Of a stretch of 64,000 nucleotides of DNA, positions 10,469 through 23,698 are shown one piece after another (positions within the stretch are counted from its first letter, which is position 1; the number at the start of each line of letters is the position of its first letter). Location of the stretch: positions 5,597,957-5,661,956 of the forward strand of contig CM065171.1 of assembly GCA_033026295.1 (NCBI GenBank), in the 5' to 3' direction. The notes beneath the pieces are model-generated. The model was not told where the DNA came from, searched no databases, and saw only the letters and a list, made by a program, of their open reading frames with translations. The stretch is from Channa striata. Taxonomy: Eukaryota > Chordata > Actinopteri > Anabantiformes > Channidae. A program made the translations under genes and the position numbers.

Positions 10469-13400
10469 TTCACCTTACTGTGTGAGTAGACATTGTGACT
10501 TGCATAATAAACATAGTGCACGTGAGAGTTTGCTCATGCTTTATGCGTGAATGATTATATAGATGCAGAAATGTGCTTCTACAGTACGTCTGATTCTCTG
10601 TCCGCTCCTTTCCAGCACATACGGTGGTTTGCGATGTGTGGCAGGATCTGAGCCAGCCGTTAAAACATTTGCTCTCCATACAGGCGAGGGCAGTTGAGGG
10701 TCGGGCTCTGTCAGCATGCAGATGAGCTTTTTTTTTGACTCCACTTTTAATTCATGCATCCAGATTTTTCTTTGTCCTGCAAAAGCAAGATTTAATCTTG
10801 TACTTTTCACGGATTTTCCTCTTTGTTTCTTCTCCATCTCTCTCTCCCTCTGCTCCATTGTTCACCAAAGCTCTCCCGAGACAAAGGATCCAGCTGGCGT
10901 TTGATAAGAACTACTACATCGAGCCCTCATTCGAGTGTCGTTTTGATCACATCGAAATCCGCGATGGCCCGTTCGGGTTCTCGCCGCTCATTGATCGCCT
11001 CTGTGGGGGGAAGAACCCCGGGCTGGTCACATCAACAGGTCGTTTCATGTGGATCAAGTTCACCAGTGACGAGGAGCTGGAAGGCCTTGGCTTTCGCATC
11101 AAGTACACCTTCATTGCAGGTAGGAGCAGGGACCCTGTACACCTGCAGGGACGGTCACTCTGTAAACTCTCTGTGAGCTCATTTCTCACATCAAAGGTTT
11201 TTATGAAGAAGTGCAGAAAACTGTTAGTTTGCTTTAACAAAGCTTCCCGAAACCTAAAGAAGAAAAACATACGTTTTCTTCTATTGCCCGTCTTGTTTGT
11301 GCTCATTACCAGTAAAAGATGACTGAACACAAGCAGGCTGGACGTCCGCAGGTCACACATGGAGCCTCCAATTTTCCAAACATCACAGGCTTCTTTCCTC
11401 AGCAGTTCAACAGCAGAGCAGCTGAGTCTGAAGCCAATATACCTGGAAATCAGCTTCTCCTATCAAGCTGCAGATATTAGCTTCAAACAGACCCTTTCGG
11501 CTTTATCTGGCCGGCCTTAATGGGATCTTATCTTGTGTTCTCTGCTTACCTATTTCTGCTGTGTGGATTGAGAGTAATGTGCCACCCAAACCTTATCATT
11601 TCAGACCCTGATTTCCATCTGCACGTGGGCGGACTGCTAAACCCCATCCCAGGTAAGCTCTTTTTCGCTTTATTTCACCGGCGTGTGTTCGATCCCTTTT
11701 GAAGGAGCTTACCGGAGACCGTCTCTGACGTGAATGCCCAATGCCGAAAATGTAGCCTGACAGGCAGACGCACACATGCACACACTGAAACACGTGAAGG
11801 GATACACACCTCTTTTATCCTGCTCTTCCCTTCCTGTCTTCCTGCCTTTGTTCCTCTGTCTTCTTCCTGCTCTTTGTCCTAATCCTCTGTGCTTACTGCA
11901 GTTCCACCTTAAATCCTTTACTTCTTTAAATAGAATCCTTCATCTGTCCCTGTGTCTGTCATGCTCCTCTTCTCATTCTACCCTTTTCCTCTTTATCGTC
12001 AGTCTTTGCATCTTTCTCTTGTTTCTCTCATGTTCCTCCATGTGACTCCTGTCTCACCTTCTCTTTCCTTTTACTCGTCTCTTGATGCCCTTTTTTAAAC
12101 CTCTTCTGCGCGTTTCCTCTGCCTCTGCACAGACTGTCAGTTTGAGATCAGTGGATGGGATGGGATTATTCACTCCAGTCAGGTGGAAGAAGAGGAACGG
12201 GTGAAGCCAGGTGATGCTCTGGACTGTATCTGGACTATCAGGGCTCCTCCTCAGTCCAAGGTTGGTACAGATTAGCCACCAGAAATAATAGCATTTGTGG
12301 ATTTTAATGTTCCCTTTGCTCCATGTTTGGGCCTTTCAGAATTCTACATTTTCATTCACCTCTGTTGGGATATTTAGCCAACTCACTGCTGTTGTCTCCA
12401 TCAAGACACTGAACAATTGAAGATGACTTTATGAAAGGTTTCATCGGAAGCATGAGCCGCATTGCTCTCAATCATGGTCTATCATTATAGTATACCACCC
12501 CGCTCAGAATGTTCATTGTGGTCAAAGATCTAGTATTTTCTAATTACCGGAAATGTCACAAACTGCTGAGCATACGGTCTATCCCGGAATACACAAAAGG
12601 AGAAGCGATGAGAGATTGTTTGGAAACTTCTCATGAAGACTTTCAGCGTGAACTGAATCGAAGTGAGAGGATGTTCGGAATATAAACACGAGTAGGAACA
12701 ACTGTGTGGATTCAACTCTAAACATCTGTCTGTTCGGCGCGTGGCCCTGTCTGCGAGCAGAGTCTAGCAGAAGCACTTCACCTTAACACTGCTTTTTATC
12801 TTCTGTGTCAGGATTATTTTCTGTTCTACGCTCTTGCCGCAGTAGCAAATGTGATGTCAGTGCTCGTTTCGGAGGAGAATCCCAGTAGCGACGAGCACAA
12901 TGGATTTGCCTCGCTCTCGTCACTGCTCCATTCCAGAGACAGTCGTGACAGTACATACATCACACGGCACGCACGTACTGGGCGTCTCCATTTCAATGTT
13001 TTGCATATTAGTAGTATCGCGTGCCGCGTTCTGCGAGCGGCCAACTGTAGCAGCTTATCTGCTGATTGTAATTCTGCACACAATGGGTATAAAGTGTAAA
13101 TCAGTAAGAAAAAAAACATGCAGGTAGATTTTATTTATAAAATGCAGCTGCAGCTGGAATCTCGTGAGTAGATTTTTATAGCAAGTGTGAAAGTCTGCTG
13201 ATGGGTTCTCGTAAGTTTTTATATTTATGAGGGAATATCCAAGATCCCATGGAAATTACAACTGTAAGATATGAGCAGTAAGGTCAGCTACACCAGGACA
13301 CACACACACACACACAAACAAAGTCGAACGTATGTGAATAAGGCTAAAACAGCAGATGCACATATATAGTCACACATTCCATACTGTCCCGTACACAGTA

Positions 13401-16400
13401 GTGTAAGTAATTCCATATATAGATTATCCATTCATGTGTATGCAAAGTAATATTTTATACATGTGTATGGAAACATTCATGACCCACATACCTCCACACA
13501 GACAGACTTGTCCCTCCTGTCGTTTCTCTAGTCCTACCTGTGTCGGTGAGGAGGATCTGAATTTAGCAGCAGCATCGAGCTTGCCAGTCAGATATTAGCT
13601 CATCGAAGCAGAAGGAACAGAGTCTCACACTCGGCAGCAACGTACGGACGGCCACTTAACTGCTGCTGCTGCACGGTTACAGGTGCCTGCGTGGGTTTGA
13701 CTGCACACTGACGTCCCACCGGAACCAAGATTCTATCACGTCATTAATACCGGTTTGAGTCGTTCACCCAATTTAAAGTCGTTTATTTTGTAATTGCCTT
13801 GCAGGCTGAAACCAAACCTTTGTGTGTTTGAGCTACTGCAGTTAATGGGTGAGCGAGAAGCTGCTGTGCAGGCAGGTAGGCAGCTCACAGTGCTGTGTGT
13901 GGGATTTACAAAGGCAGCACTCGTTGTGGACACAGTGGCTCAGGTTTTGGGTTACTGATAGTACTTTAGTGCATCTGCAAAAATGAAATATACCAGTTTT
14001 TATTTGGTAACTTTTTTCACAGCTATCACAGAAGGAGTGATGGGCGAGTGAGGCAGAGCAGGCAACACTGTGACAGATCATTTCGGCGCGATTAAGATTA
14101 AGTAGCCAGTTATCGCTATATGAATGGTGCATACTTGGCTCACTACTTAGATTAGATTCACTCTATTATCTAATTTTATCTTCTGTCAGTGTATCTTCCA
14201 TCTTCTAAACTGTTTATCTTGTTTCTATCCCAGCATGCTCTCCAGAGGAGGCGGGCAGGTCGCCAGCTGTCACTGGGTTCTGCTCTAATATGTCGTTATC
14301 TTTATATAAACATATATTTGCTCTATCCACTGAATGTGTTCTTTTCATGCATTTATCTCCTTAAGGCATACAGGTTGTGATTGTGTTCACAGCGCTGTCA
14401 GCTGAAACAAAGCTTGGCTGTGGCTCCACTTTGATTCCCTGTCTATGTGCAGATCTACCTGCGCTTCATGGAGTACCAGATGGAGCACTCTAATGAGTGC
14501 AAGAAGAACTTTGTGGCCGTGTACGACGGCAGCAGCGCCATCGAGAACCTCAAGGCCAAGTTCTGTAGCACCGTAGCCAACGATGTGATGCTGGATAACG
14601 GCGTGGGAGTCGTGCGGATGTGGGCTGATGAGAAGAGTCGACTCAGCCGCTTCACCATGCTCTTCACCTCCTTTGTGGATCGTGAGTGCCAGTCTTCTAA
14701 CTTTACAAAGAACCGACATGGGGATATAGATGAAAAGGTTGCAGTTCTACTTTGTTATTCATCCAAATACATCCAGCGGCAGAGCGACAGTAGATTAATG
14801 TGAGTCACTTTAGATGTAAATCATTGAAAGACACAAATCCTGTTTCCCTCGCACCTTGTCACTGTGCAACTTGCTTTTTATAGATTGCATAAGACAGCAT
14901 ATATCATCACATTGCTGTAACACCTACAGCCTAATTCAAGAAATGGACAGTAAACAGTGGATTTATGAGACCCCATGTTCCGTCTGCAGCAGTAGTCATT
15001 AATGGATGCTGAAGTGTCATTTCACTGCGCCACGTTTAAGGTACAGATATATGAAAACCAATTATTTACTCCAGCATTCTTTATAATAACGCATCAAATT
15101 ATTTTATATGCGTGTCACAGCCTGAGCGCTTATTAAACATGTTAAAGGACACAGAACAGGAAAACATGCATGGATTTGTCCATTTTGGCAAGAAGAAGTG
15201 CGACTCGGGTTAAGGTGCTGGAAGTAAACATACGTTCAGCTGCAGCGTTTTCGGAGAACTAGACAGCTTCACACGAATGCTAAAGGTTGCCTGTAAAGCC
15301 GCAGGAATTGCCATGCAGAAAACATTTTTTTCCGTTGGTGCTCCGTAATATTTTCATTAAATGCCTGAATAGACTGAGACATTAATTGCCACATTCTCCT
15401 GCACACTTCCCAAACCCTGGGTGAATGCTAATGTTGTTTTCATCAGCAAAGCCATAACCATTGCAGTCAGGACTTAATGGCCTTTTAAATTCAGCAAGGG
15501 TCCTGTTTTTTTTAACTCTGAGAGTCCTTAAGACCATTTGGATCCTTATTAATTCTGATCACGCACTTTGTCTCACAGAAGTCTGAGGTCTCTTGAGTAA
15601 CTCCCAAACTTTATTTGGTCAGAGTCAGACGCTGGCTGAAAGTTTACTTGGAGGTCAGAGGGAACCATTAATCTTTGTCACTCAGAGAACAAGATGAGTT
15701 TTGCCTTTCGCCCTCCATCATCCTTAATGTGCTTTAATCTTCTGGCTGAACCCCCTCTGACATGTGAGCCACACACACACACACACACAAACACACACAG
15801 TCTGCAGCCGTGTGCTTGTGTAGGTACATGAATGACACGGGGGTGGGAGTACGGGGGTGTAGCAGTGGCGACACCCGCTGAGAAACTGCAGTTTGAAGGC
15901 GGGAGACACATAATTGCTTTGGAAGTGATTGCAGTGTCATGGACACGCCCCCGTCCACAGACTCATTGGGAGATTGATGGGAAGGACATTCCAACACACA
16001 CATTTAATACACCTATTCTCTGTAAAATATACTACATGTCCCTTTGTCAACCACATTTAACCCCAGGGCAGAGGATCTATGCAGGCAAGGAGAAGTGGCA
16101 GTTCAGAGCTCCCATGACGGCAGACCTCAGAGCAGGGATCGAGTTTGTTTAAGCTGTGATGGGAGTCTGTGTGTGTGTGTGCTGTGTGTGTCTGTGGGGC
16201 TGCAGGAACAGTTTGGAGAAGCGAATGAGCCGTTAGAGACAGAAGTTAGACTGAACCTGTGGTGGGGGAGCAGGCTTTGTCTGCGACTGCCACTCGGAAG
16301 CAACAGGGTTTTGGTTCCTCTTTTTCTGAACAAAGGCTAAGATTAGAGACTGCTGTAGATATCATTAACCCCTGATTTATGATTTTAAGCTATAAAGAGA

Positions 16401-19400
16401 AAATGTTTGAGGTTCTTGATTAACCAGGGCCTCGTTTAGCTTTTAGTCTCGCCCCAACAAAGCTTTGACCTTGAGACCGACTTCAAACATCACCAACGAA
16501 GCATCATCTCATTGACTAATCGGCTGTGTATTCAGAGGGCATCGAGATAACACTGAAACATTTAACACCAGTGATTGTGTAGTTGATAGTCCAGTTAAAT
16601 TTTCATGAGTTATAAGAGAGATCTGTGTTTACACCACTAATCTAGTTGAACGGTTTTGCAATATAGAAAACAATCATTTATTTTGCATCAGTCAGTATCG
16701 ATGGTTATTCTGTTATTAAACCCGTCCGAACTAAAGGAGCCGTCTACAATAGTGCTGCTGCTCTGTAGAAGAAACAAATGTGTGTGTTTCCACCTCTTGT
16801 TTGTTCAGGTTTCTGACACACCTGACACATCCCAGATTGACATCTCATCTGTTGCTGCATTTCCAAATGGGGAAGCTCTTATTTTCAGAGCAAACTCCTC
16901 CAAGGTGTGAGATTGTAAACTCATAAATGTGACGTGCGCACATTAACAGAGTGCATGCAAACACCTGATCACGCGACAGTCAGCGTCACAGTATGACAAA
17001 TGTTTGTCAACGGGAGGAACAACTGATGATTTACGATAAACAATATGACGATATGATATGACGCGGCCTTATCTCCAGTATATCAAAAGCAGAAAAATAA
17101 CAGCTCTCACTGGTAACAACTCATTGGTACACTCGATGATTATCTTTTCCACAGAGACAGTGTTTTTGATTCTATGGGGTCTGCTAAAAAAACTGCACTG
17201 GCGGAAACATAAAAAATAGAGTCTGACACTGCTCTTCATCTAACTTCCACTTGACCCAGATCACCCCATATCGTCTACACCAAGACCCAGACATCAGTAT
17301 CTTCCCTCGGCTTTGTAGTCCTTCCTCCTGACTGGCAGAGCATCGATCTCCTGAGCCCAGCAGCCAGCTTCAATTACCAGTCATCTCCGTCTTTGCCGTC
17401 TCAGCCTTCGTACGCTAACAGTCACTTTAATGTCAGGTGTCTCCCGGCACCGGCCTGACCATCTGCGCCCCACGATGGCTCAGAGCCATATCTACAACCT
17501 CCTGCCTCTCCTTTTTTTCCCCTCTCTCCTCCTCCTCTTAACGTCCCTACTATCCATACGTCCGGATCCTCTCCCCCTCCTCTCTTTAGATTTCCCCGAC
17601 ACGAAGGCTGCAGCTCAGTGAAGCAGCCGTCTCCTCCCCTCATCAGCCCCTGATGTTGTGTCTCCAGGAAATGATGATGTACGGCCGCGCGTGGACTCTC
17701 TCCATCACCGACATCATAGGACATTTTATCTTTTATTACACAGCTCGACAGATCTCTACAGCCAAATTATTGTTCTTTTATTGTTATTGTTATTATCGTC
17801 AAAATAGCTTCTGGTCCTTTTCGGCGCAGTCATCTGTTTGGCTGATGTTTTCCTTCTAAACTCCGTTTTTTTCTGTGTGTTGTCTTTTGCCTGCAGCGCC
17901 CTGCTCTGCCAGTACATTCTTCTGCCACAGCAACATGTGCATCAACAACTCCCTGGTGTGCAATGGGGTTCAGAACTGTGTCTACCCATGGGATGAAAAC
18001 CACTGCAAAGGTCAATGTCTTCTGTTGTTGTGAGCCATTCCCAGCTGAGGGTATTAATTAGGATTTATTTAGTGAGGCCGTGGAGTTGGTATTCTGTTTT
18101 CCCTTTTGTACATAAGTTTTCCATTACTTTCTTTATTTTTCTTATTCTCACTCCCCCTCTCCTCACCCCTTTCCCTCTACAGAGAAGCGATCTAGGGGGC
18201 TTTTCCATCAGATCACTAAGACCCACGGCACTGTCATCGGTGTCTCATCAGGCATAGTACTTGTTCTTCTTATCATCTCCATCCTGGTCCAGATGAAGCA
18301 GCCAAGAAAAAAGGTAACTTGTCCTTTGTGGCTGGTTTTTTGTTCAGCTGAAAGGCAGACTGAGCCAGAAAAGAAGAGACGCGTAATTGAAAGCGACTGC
18401 TGGATTACAGACCAGATGGGCAGACATGCAGCTTTTGAGACAGGGAAGGGAAAAACAATTCCACCCTTGGAATATAAACCAATTCACATCATATCACAAA
18501 TGATGATATGCCACAGGAGATGTTTAGTTTTTAAGTAACTGTCATTTTTTTAATTAAACACGTTGTGATTTTCCACAACTGACAGGAGTTTTAACACTGA
18601 ACTACTTTGTGCACAGACTGTATAGACTTTTATACATGACTCATATAAGAGGCATCTTTGAGAGAGACTAGGCATCCTGTTTAAATACTGGTCTGTCAGT
18701 CTGACTGGTCTGTCATCATCATTAGGAGCTCAGATGATGTCATCTGGAGGTGTTTCTCAGCTAGATGTAGAGAGATATTTTGATGTAATAAAGTCAGGGG
18801 GAAGTTTTTTGGCATTTGTGTACTTGCACAAACCAAACTAGAACCAAATGAAGCAAGTTTAAAATGAGTGAAAGCTTCCTATGAATGAGATAACTCTACC
18901 ATCATATTTAAACAGTTTCAAATAGATGTTTATTATGACATTAAATATGTACAACTAAATAGTCAATAATCAAAGCTAAAGTCGGCTAGTTGGCTGAATC
19001 CTTAGGAGTGTCGACCAGATTTTTTTGCAACTGTCACCAGGTCCTGATGGCATGTGGTGGGTTGTTGTGGATGTCACACAGAACTCGGTGACATCAGCAA
19101 GTACACACAAAAAAATTATCTCTAGTTAAATAAACAAAATGTTCTAACTGTTCTAAACTGTGTTTATGTTGGACACTCATGGTTAGAAGCTGAGAAAATA
19201 GGTTTGCAGCACATTCTTACAGTTGTAAATCTTAATCTGTGTGAAAACAGTGTGAAAGTAAATCTGTGTGAAAGTAAAATTTCTTCTAAATGGCTCCTAT
19301 TCCTTTTCAAGGTTGTAGCTCGCCGGCCGGGTGTTTTCAACAAAGCTGGATTCCAAGAGGTCTTTGATCCCCCCCATTACGAACTCTTCTCTCTCCGTGA

Positions 19401-20042
19401 CAAGGAGATATCCTCAGATTTAGCTGATCTGTCTGAGGAGCTGGATAGCTTCCACAAGCTGCGACGCTCCTCCACCATGTCCCGCTGTGTCCACGAGCAC
19501 CACTGTGGCTCACAGGGATCCGTGGCCACAGGTGGTGGGAGTATGAAGCACAGCCGCACCACCCTGAGCTCCATGGAGCTGTCCTACCACAACGACTTCT
19601 CCAAACCTCCACCCATGAAGACTTTCAACTCCACAGCCAGCTACAAGAAGAGCTGCTACGGCTACAAGCAGCACGCACAGACTCACGACTGCGACCAGCA
19701 GGTCATTGAGGACCGCGTCACCGAGGAGATTCCGTGCGAGATCTATGGCCGGAGCGGAGGGGAGCCACAGGAGGAGCAATGGCAGGAGGAGCAATAGGAG
19801 GAGCGTCGGGGATAGCAGGAGGAGGGATTACAGGGCCGGTGGGAATAACAGGAGGAGTGGCAATGGCTGGAGGAATGGGTATGGCAGGAGGAGTGTCCAT
19901 GGCAGGCCCCAGTGGTATTGCTGGGGGTATCGGTGGTGGGATGGCAGGGGCCTGCGGAACCCTCAGCATCCGTGGCAACAGCTCTCGAAACAGCACCACC
20001 ATAGTTGACCCACAACAGCGCTCTATGTCCATGGACTTCTAG
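3863..20042 (+). CDS. neto2: Neuropilin and tolloid-like protein 2 (NETO2), ten exons, frame break in last exon
   Basis: NETO2 is a single-pass membrane protein that assembles with kainate receptors and changes their gating and trafficking; it also binds the transporter KCC2. Exons: 3863-3872, 8431-8487, 8729-8872, 10871-11119, 11605-11652, 12133-12260, 14453-14681, 17897-18010, 18183-18313, 19312-20042. All junctions are GT/AG and join in phase. Domains: signal peptide (residues 1-18), CUB1 (from C38 to about 152, includes GPFGFSPLIDRLCGG), CUB2 (from C171 to about 288), LDLa (C291-C325, ending VYPWDENHC), transmembrane segment (about 342-363), cytoplasmic tail with DPPHYELFSLRDKEIS. The start follows an in-frame TGA at 3854. 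As written, exon 10 stops at 19797 (531 codons). A different frame runs on to TAG at 20040-20042 and ends in RSMSMDF, like the SISIDF end of human NETO2. One base therefore appears to be missing near 19759-19762; with it the protein would have about 613 residues. NETO1 fits less well in the tail. Confidence 0.93.
4700..4726 (+). repeat. (CA)n microsatellite
   Basis: Pure CA run inside neto2 intron 1. Confidence 0.95.
5100..5880 (+). repeat. Diverged tandem repeat, about five units of 105-157 bp, with nuclear-receptor-like direct repeats
   Basis: Related blocks recur: 'actcaaggatgaactgat', then a GGTCAAAGGTCA core, then '(t)cactgtgacctca', then 'attcttgtca'. The 3' AGGTCA half-sites begin at 5353, 5510, 5643 and 5783, giving unit lengths of 157, 133 and 140 bp; a weaker fifth unit lies near 5130-5250. 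The units differ enough that the array looks old. It resembles repeats I have seen scattered in fish genomes, but I cannot name the family. Confidence 0.75.
6613..6654 (+). repeat. (GT)n microsatellite
   Basis: GT run with a few GC interruptions at its 3' end, in neto2 intron 1. Confidence 0.93.
7801..7827 (+). repeat. (AT)n microsatellite
   Basis: Pure AT run of 27 bp in neto2 intron 1. It is self-complementary and could extrude or fold. Confidence 0.95.
9876..10025 (+). repeat. (GT)n run followed by (CA)n run, an inverted pair
   Basis: A GT array (9876-9922) is followed about 80 nt later by a shorter CA array (about 10003-10025), both in neto2 intron 3. In RNA the UG and CA arms are complementary. 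Confidence 0.85.
10294..10321 (+). repeat. (GT)n microsatellite
   Basis: GT run in neto2 intron 3, the third dinucleotide array in that intron. Confidence 0.93.
10439..10465 (+). repeat. (GT)n microsatellite
   Basis: GT run in neto2 intron 3, about 400 nt upstream of the exon encoding most of CUB1. Confidence 0.93.
12261..17896 (+). other. neto2: neto2 introns 6 and 7 (around exon 7)
   Basis: Apart from exon 7 (14453-14681), these two introns of 2.2 and 3.2 kb hold a short CA run near 13299-13316 and another at 15770-15799. I see no further exon, RNA gene or recognisable mobile element. Open frames of 60-106 codons here lack family resemblance and splice context. Confidence 0.6.
15770..15799 (+). 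repeat. (CA)n microsatellite
   Basis: CA run with one AA interruption, in neto2 intron 7. Confidence 0.92.
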
Positions 20043-20183
20043 ATGGAGGAGGAAGGAAGAACAGCTAAAGAAAACAGGCAGACCTCGCAGTTCACTCGTC
20101 AAGAGAAGAAGACAGGAGCGTCACAATAATCCCAAACTGATCGCTCCCGTTTCCTCTTCCACCATTGTCCTCCAAGCAGCATA

Positions 20184-20189
20184 AATAAA
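20184..20189 (+). terminator. neto2: Candidate proximal polyadenylation signal of neto2
   Basis: AATAAA lies 142 nt after the TAG at 20040-20042. A second candidate, AATAAA at 21593-21598, would give a 3' UTR of about 1.5 kb. Confidence 0.4.
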
Positions 20190-22569
20190 ATTGTGGGTAA
20201 GGATGTTCTTCTCTCAGTCTCATTCGGAGGTTTGGAAAGAATCGGAGACAAGAAGTGGGGGACCAGATGAAGGAGAAAACTGAGGAAACAGTGTTTCTAT
20301 TTTTCAGGATACTGGGGGATTAAAGTGATGGGAGAGCGGGGACAATGGCGTCTCATCTCCAGTGTTCTACTGATTTAATCTCCTCTATCTTAACAGACTT
20401 ACATGACAATGTGCTCATGTGTAGACCCAGACGTCTTTCTGTCGGGTTGCCTAAAAGACTAGGAAATCATTCACTACAAAGGAGGGAGAAAGACTAAGGG
20501 ACTGAGTTTTACATTTATTCACCTGCCATGCACAGATATATGATATATGATAAATAGTGTGTCTTCTAATAATTTATTTGAGTCTTTATTTTTGTCAGTG
20601 TATTGTACTGTTTAAACCAGTATATATCCAGCCTCATGATGATGCTTGGCTTTTAACTCTTTTTCAATTGTTGCGCAAATGATTTTATGAAATGACCTAT
20701 TTACAACACGTGGTGTTGATGAGGACGAAGCCAATGCTGAAGTTGTTGCTGTTATTGACGATGATCAGAAATACAATAATGATGATGATGTGATGTTACA
20801 ATAATAATTACGTAGTTTTCATGGTTACCTCTTAATTACAGGGGTACGCTTCAGTCAGTCTCTCCTCAGGAAGAGCACATGAAGAGGCTGTATTATTTTC
20901 ATAAGAAATAGGGTAAAAACACTATTTCTGCTCTGTGAGCTTTATGGGCATTCAAGCAATGGGTACTCGCCAATGGAATATGAAATGTTTGACAGTGAGG
21001 TCTGGACTGAATCAAAATAGCAACCATCCCACTCCCAGACCCCACTTTTACCAGGGGAAAATGAAATTTCTCCGTGAACTGAGTGTGTAAAATAAGCACA
21101 ACCTGTTTTCCCTAAAGACACAGACATGTAGCTGATATGGGACACATTTATGATTTTAACCACTGGTTGTATAATTTCATTCTGTTGAATTAAATGAGAG
21201 CTTACTCACCTACTTGTGTGAACTTTGCTGTTTGTTATACTCAGGTGACAACTATAAGTTCAGCTTCAAAAATTATAAAAGCATAAAGTGCACCGCCAAC
21301 CACAAAACAGTTTCATATTTATAGTATTTTCTCTACCACTTGCTACTTATTTCTTATAAGCACATATTTCACTTAACCTTTTTTTCTGTCCAGACCCAAA
21401 GGAAAAGCTGTTAAAGATAAACATGTGAATTTCAGATACTTGTGGCCACGTGCTTTAAATTGTGGCAATTTGTCCTCTGTGATGCCGATGCATTTACTTT
21501 GCAGGTTTAAGGTGGTCTGATAATAGTAACTTATAAATGTGTAATGACAGAAATATGGTGGCGAATTGTTGAGAAGCAGATTTTTACTGGTCAATAAAAA
21601 TATAACATTAAAAATTAAAACCAAACTCACTGTGCAATACTATATATTTACTTACTATTAGAATTGATTTGCATAATTAGCTGCATATTACACAGTAACA
21701 TATTGTTGGGTTTGCACTATCTTTGCATTTTTACAATACTAATTCATCAACAGTTTTACCAGAAATACATGTAAAAACGTGAATGTTGCTCAGCAGACAA
21801 AGTAACAAAGCATTGCCACCTGCAGAAACAAAACTTTTTCATGAAGTCAGAAAGACCTACACAGCAGTATGGACATGCCTATTTAGGCTACAGCTGCATT
21901 TGGATAAGAGTCAGATTTACAGTTTTGAATAAGATATTGACTGTACAATTCAATCAATAACAATGGTCCATGAAAACAAACTTTCTTTGAAAATATCTTG
22001 ACAGAATATTTGACCATGTATAATTGAAATAACGGCCTATTATTTTCTGAAACTTGGGCTAGAATAATCAGTTTAAGATATTCATAGCTGCTATATAACA
22101 AGAAATGCACAAATTAGGCATAATATATTTTAACTTCTGTGCAATTTAATATAAGAAAAGGTGGTTCTGTTTTAGCCAACCTATTTAAATGCACTCCAGT
22201 ACAAAAATTATAACCTTGTAAAAGTAGAAATAATGGCAGAGGCACTATATTGGATTCTATTAAATTGCATTTGTGGTCCTAATGTTATACCGGATATGTG
22301 TACCCTATGTCATAAGTAGATGCCCAGGATAGAGTGAGGTGGATACGGATGATTCGCTGTCGCAACCCCTGATGGGAAAAGCCGAAAGAGAAGTAGTAGA
22401 TCCATTATTAAATTTACAACTACTTTAAGTGGACATTTTATCCTAAATTTAACACATTAAAGTCATTTATTATTAATTTGAATTTATATTAATAAGGGCA
22501 TTTTTTATGTCAGCGACCCTCTAACCACTATATATTTCTTTTTTAAAAGTTGCTGAGCTCACTGAAAAG

Positions 22570-22800
22570 ATGCAAAATCACAAAAAAATTGAATGAGACA
22601 TAAAATGAGCAAAACAGATTAACAAGACCCAAAATGAGCACAGAAGAGTTGATGAATTCCCAGAACCACAAAATTACCAAACATTGATGAAAATCACAGA
22701 TGTCAAATGAGAAAAAGGACACACTAAATGACTGATAAAAGATGAAAATTTAACAAAAACATGAAAAAATTTACGGACAGGATTAAGAAAAGTTAAAGAC
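22570..22800 (+). repeat. Diverged A-rich tandem repeat
   Basis: Irregular recurrences of 'aaaatgagcaaaacag'-like and 'gacataaaatgagc'-like blocks, about 25-35 nt apart and strongly diverged. It looks like a decayed minisatellite of a type frequent in fish intergenic DNA. Confidence 0.45.
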
Positions 22801-23499
22801 ATGCACAAACAGGCATGTGGTGCTTTAATTATGGACTTTAGAAAATTAATGAAAGCACTAAAGATTTATTGAATTCTATCTTCCACAATTTAGCTGATAA
22901 CAAACGCCTCCAGAGAACACGGTAAGAACCCGCGTACCTCCACAGCTACACACTGACTTTCCTTTATGCTCACATCCATCTGTTTGTTCCTGAAAACTGC
23001 AAAACAAAAAGTCGTTCCCTTAGCAACTGGTCAGGCAAAACGTCAAGGGCAGTTATGTGATGTCATGGATGATGTCAGTGACACTTGTACACAAGCTTAA
23101 TAATTTATCTAACCTTTCAAGACACAGCGTGACTCTAGGAAAAACAAAGCAGAACAAATAGAGAAAGCCAGCGTTGATTCATAGTCACACAAAAAATATT
23201 AAGAAGGAGGCAGCGGCCTAAAAACTGTAGAAAGGTCGTGGAACCTTTGCCTCTGTGCTCAGGCCATTTCTCAGGATCTGTTCATGTTTGCATAAAACAG
23301 AAGGAGATGCAGGAAATACACCCGAGGAACATTCACATGTTTAAAACAACCCCCTCCTTCCAAAAAATTAAAAATTGCATTTGCAAAAAAAACAGCTGTG
23401 CCACATTGTTATATTTTTATTGATCTAAAAATAAAAACCATCTGTTATAACCGAGCTCGCTTCCCTTAAAAGTCCAGTTTGTGAAAACCTATTATTGAG

Positions 23500-23698
23500 T
23501 TTTGTGATTATTTTCCCGGGAACAGGTGGAGGTAGATGAGATAAGGCGTCGTGCGGCCCACCTGCAGCCGGGAGGCAGCAGCGGACGCGCGGAGCGCTCT
23601 TCCGGAAGCGGAGACACGAGGCGAGCAAAACATTTTCCAGCCGGCTCTTTCTCTTTGTCCATCCACCTCCCTGCCGAAGCACCAGCCACAGCAACACC
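23500..23698 (+). promoter_or_regulatory. dnaja2: CpG-rich promoter and 5' UTR of dnaja2
   Basis: A sharp GC- and CpG-rich block in AT-rich surroundings, ending in the optimal start context CAACACCATGG at the dnaja2 ATG. It contains a CTTCCGGAAG palindrome with ETS-type cores on both strands (about 23599-23609). No TATA box is evident, as expected for a housekeeping chaperone gene. Confidence 0.6.

Larger units (their letters stand above)
20043..23499 (+). other. neto2 3' UTR and neto2-dnaja2 intergenic region
   Basis: The neto2 3' UTR begins here. AATAAA occurs at 20184-20189 and 21593-21598, so a short and a long 3' UTR are both possible. The remainder is AT-rich. A diverged A-rich repeat lies near 22570-22800. 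I see no gene; the small open frames are in AT-rich sequence without family resemblance. Confidence 0.55.
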
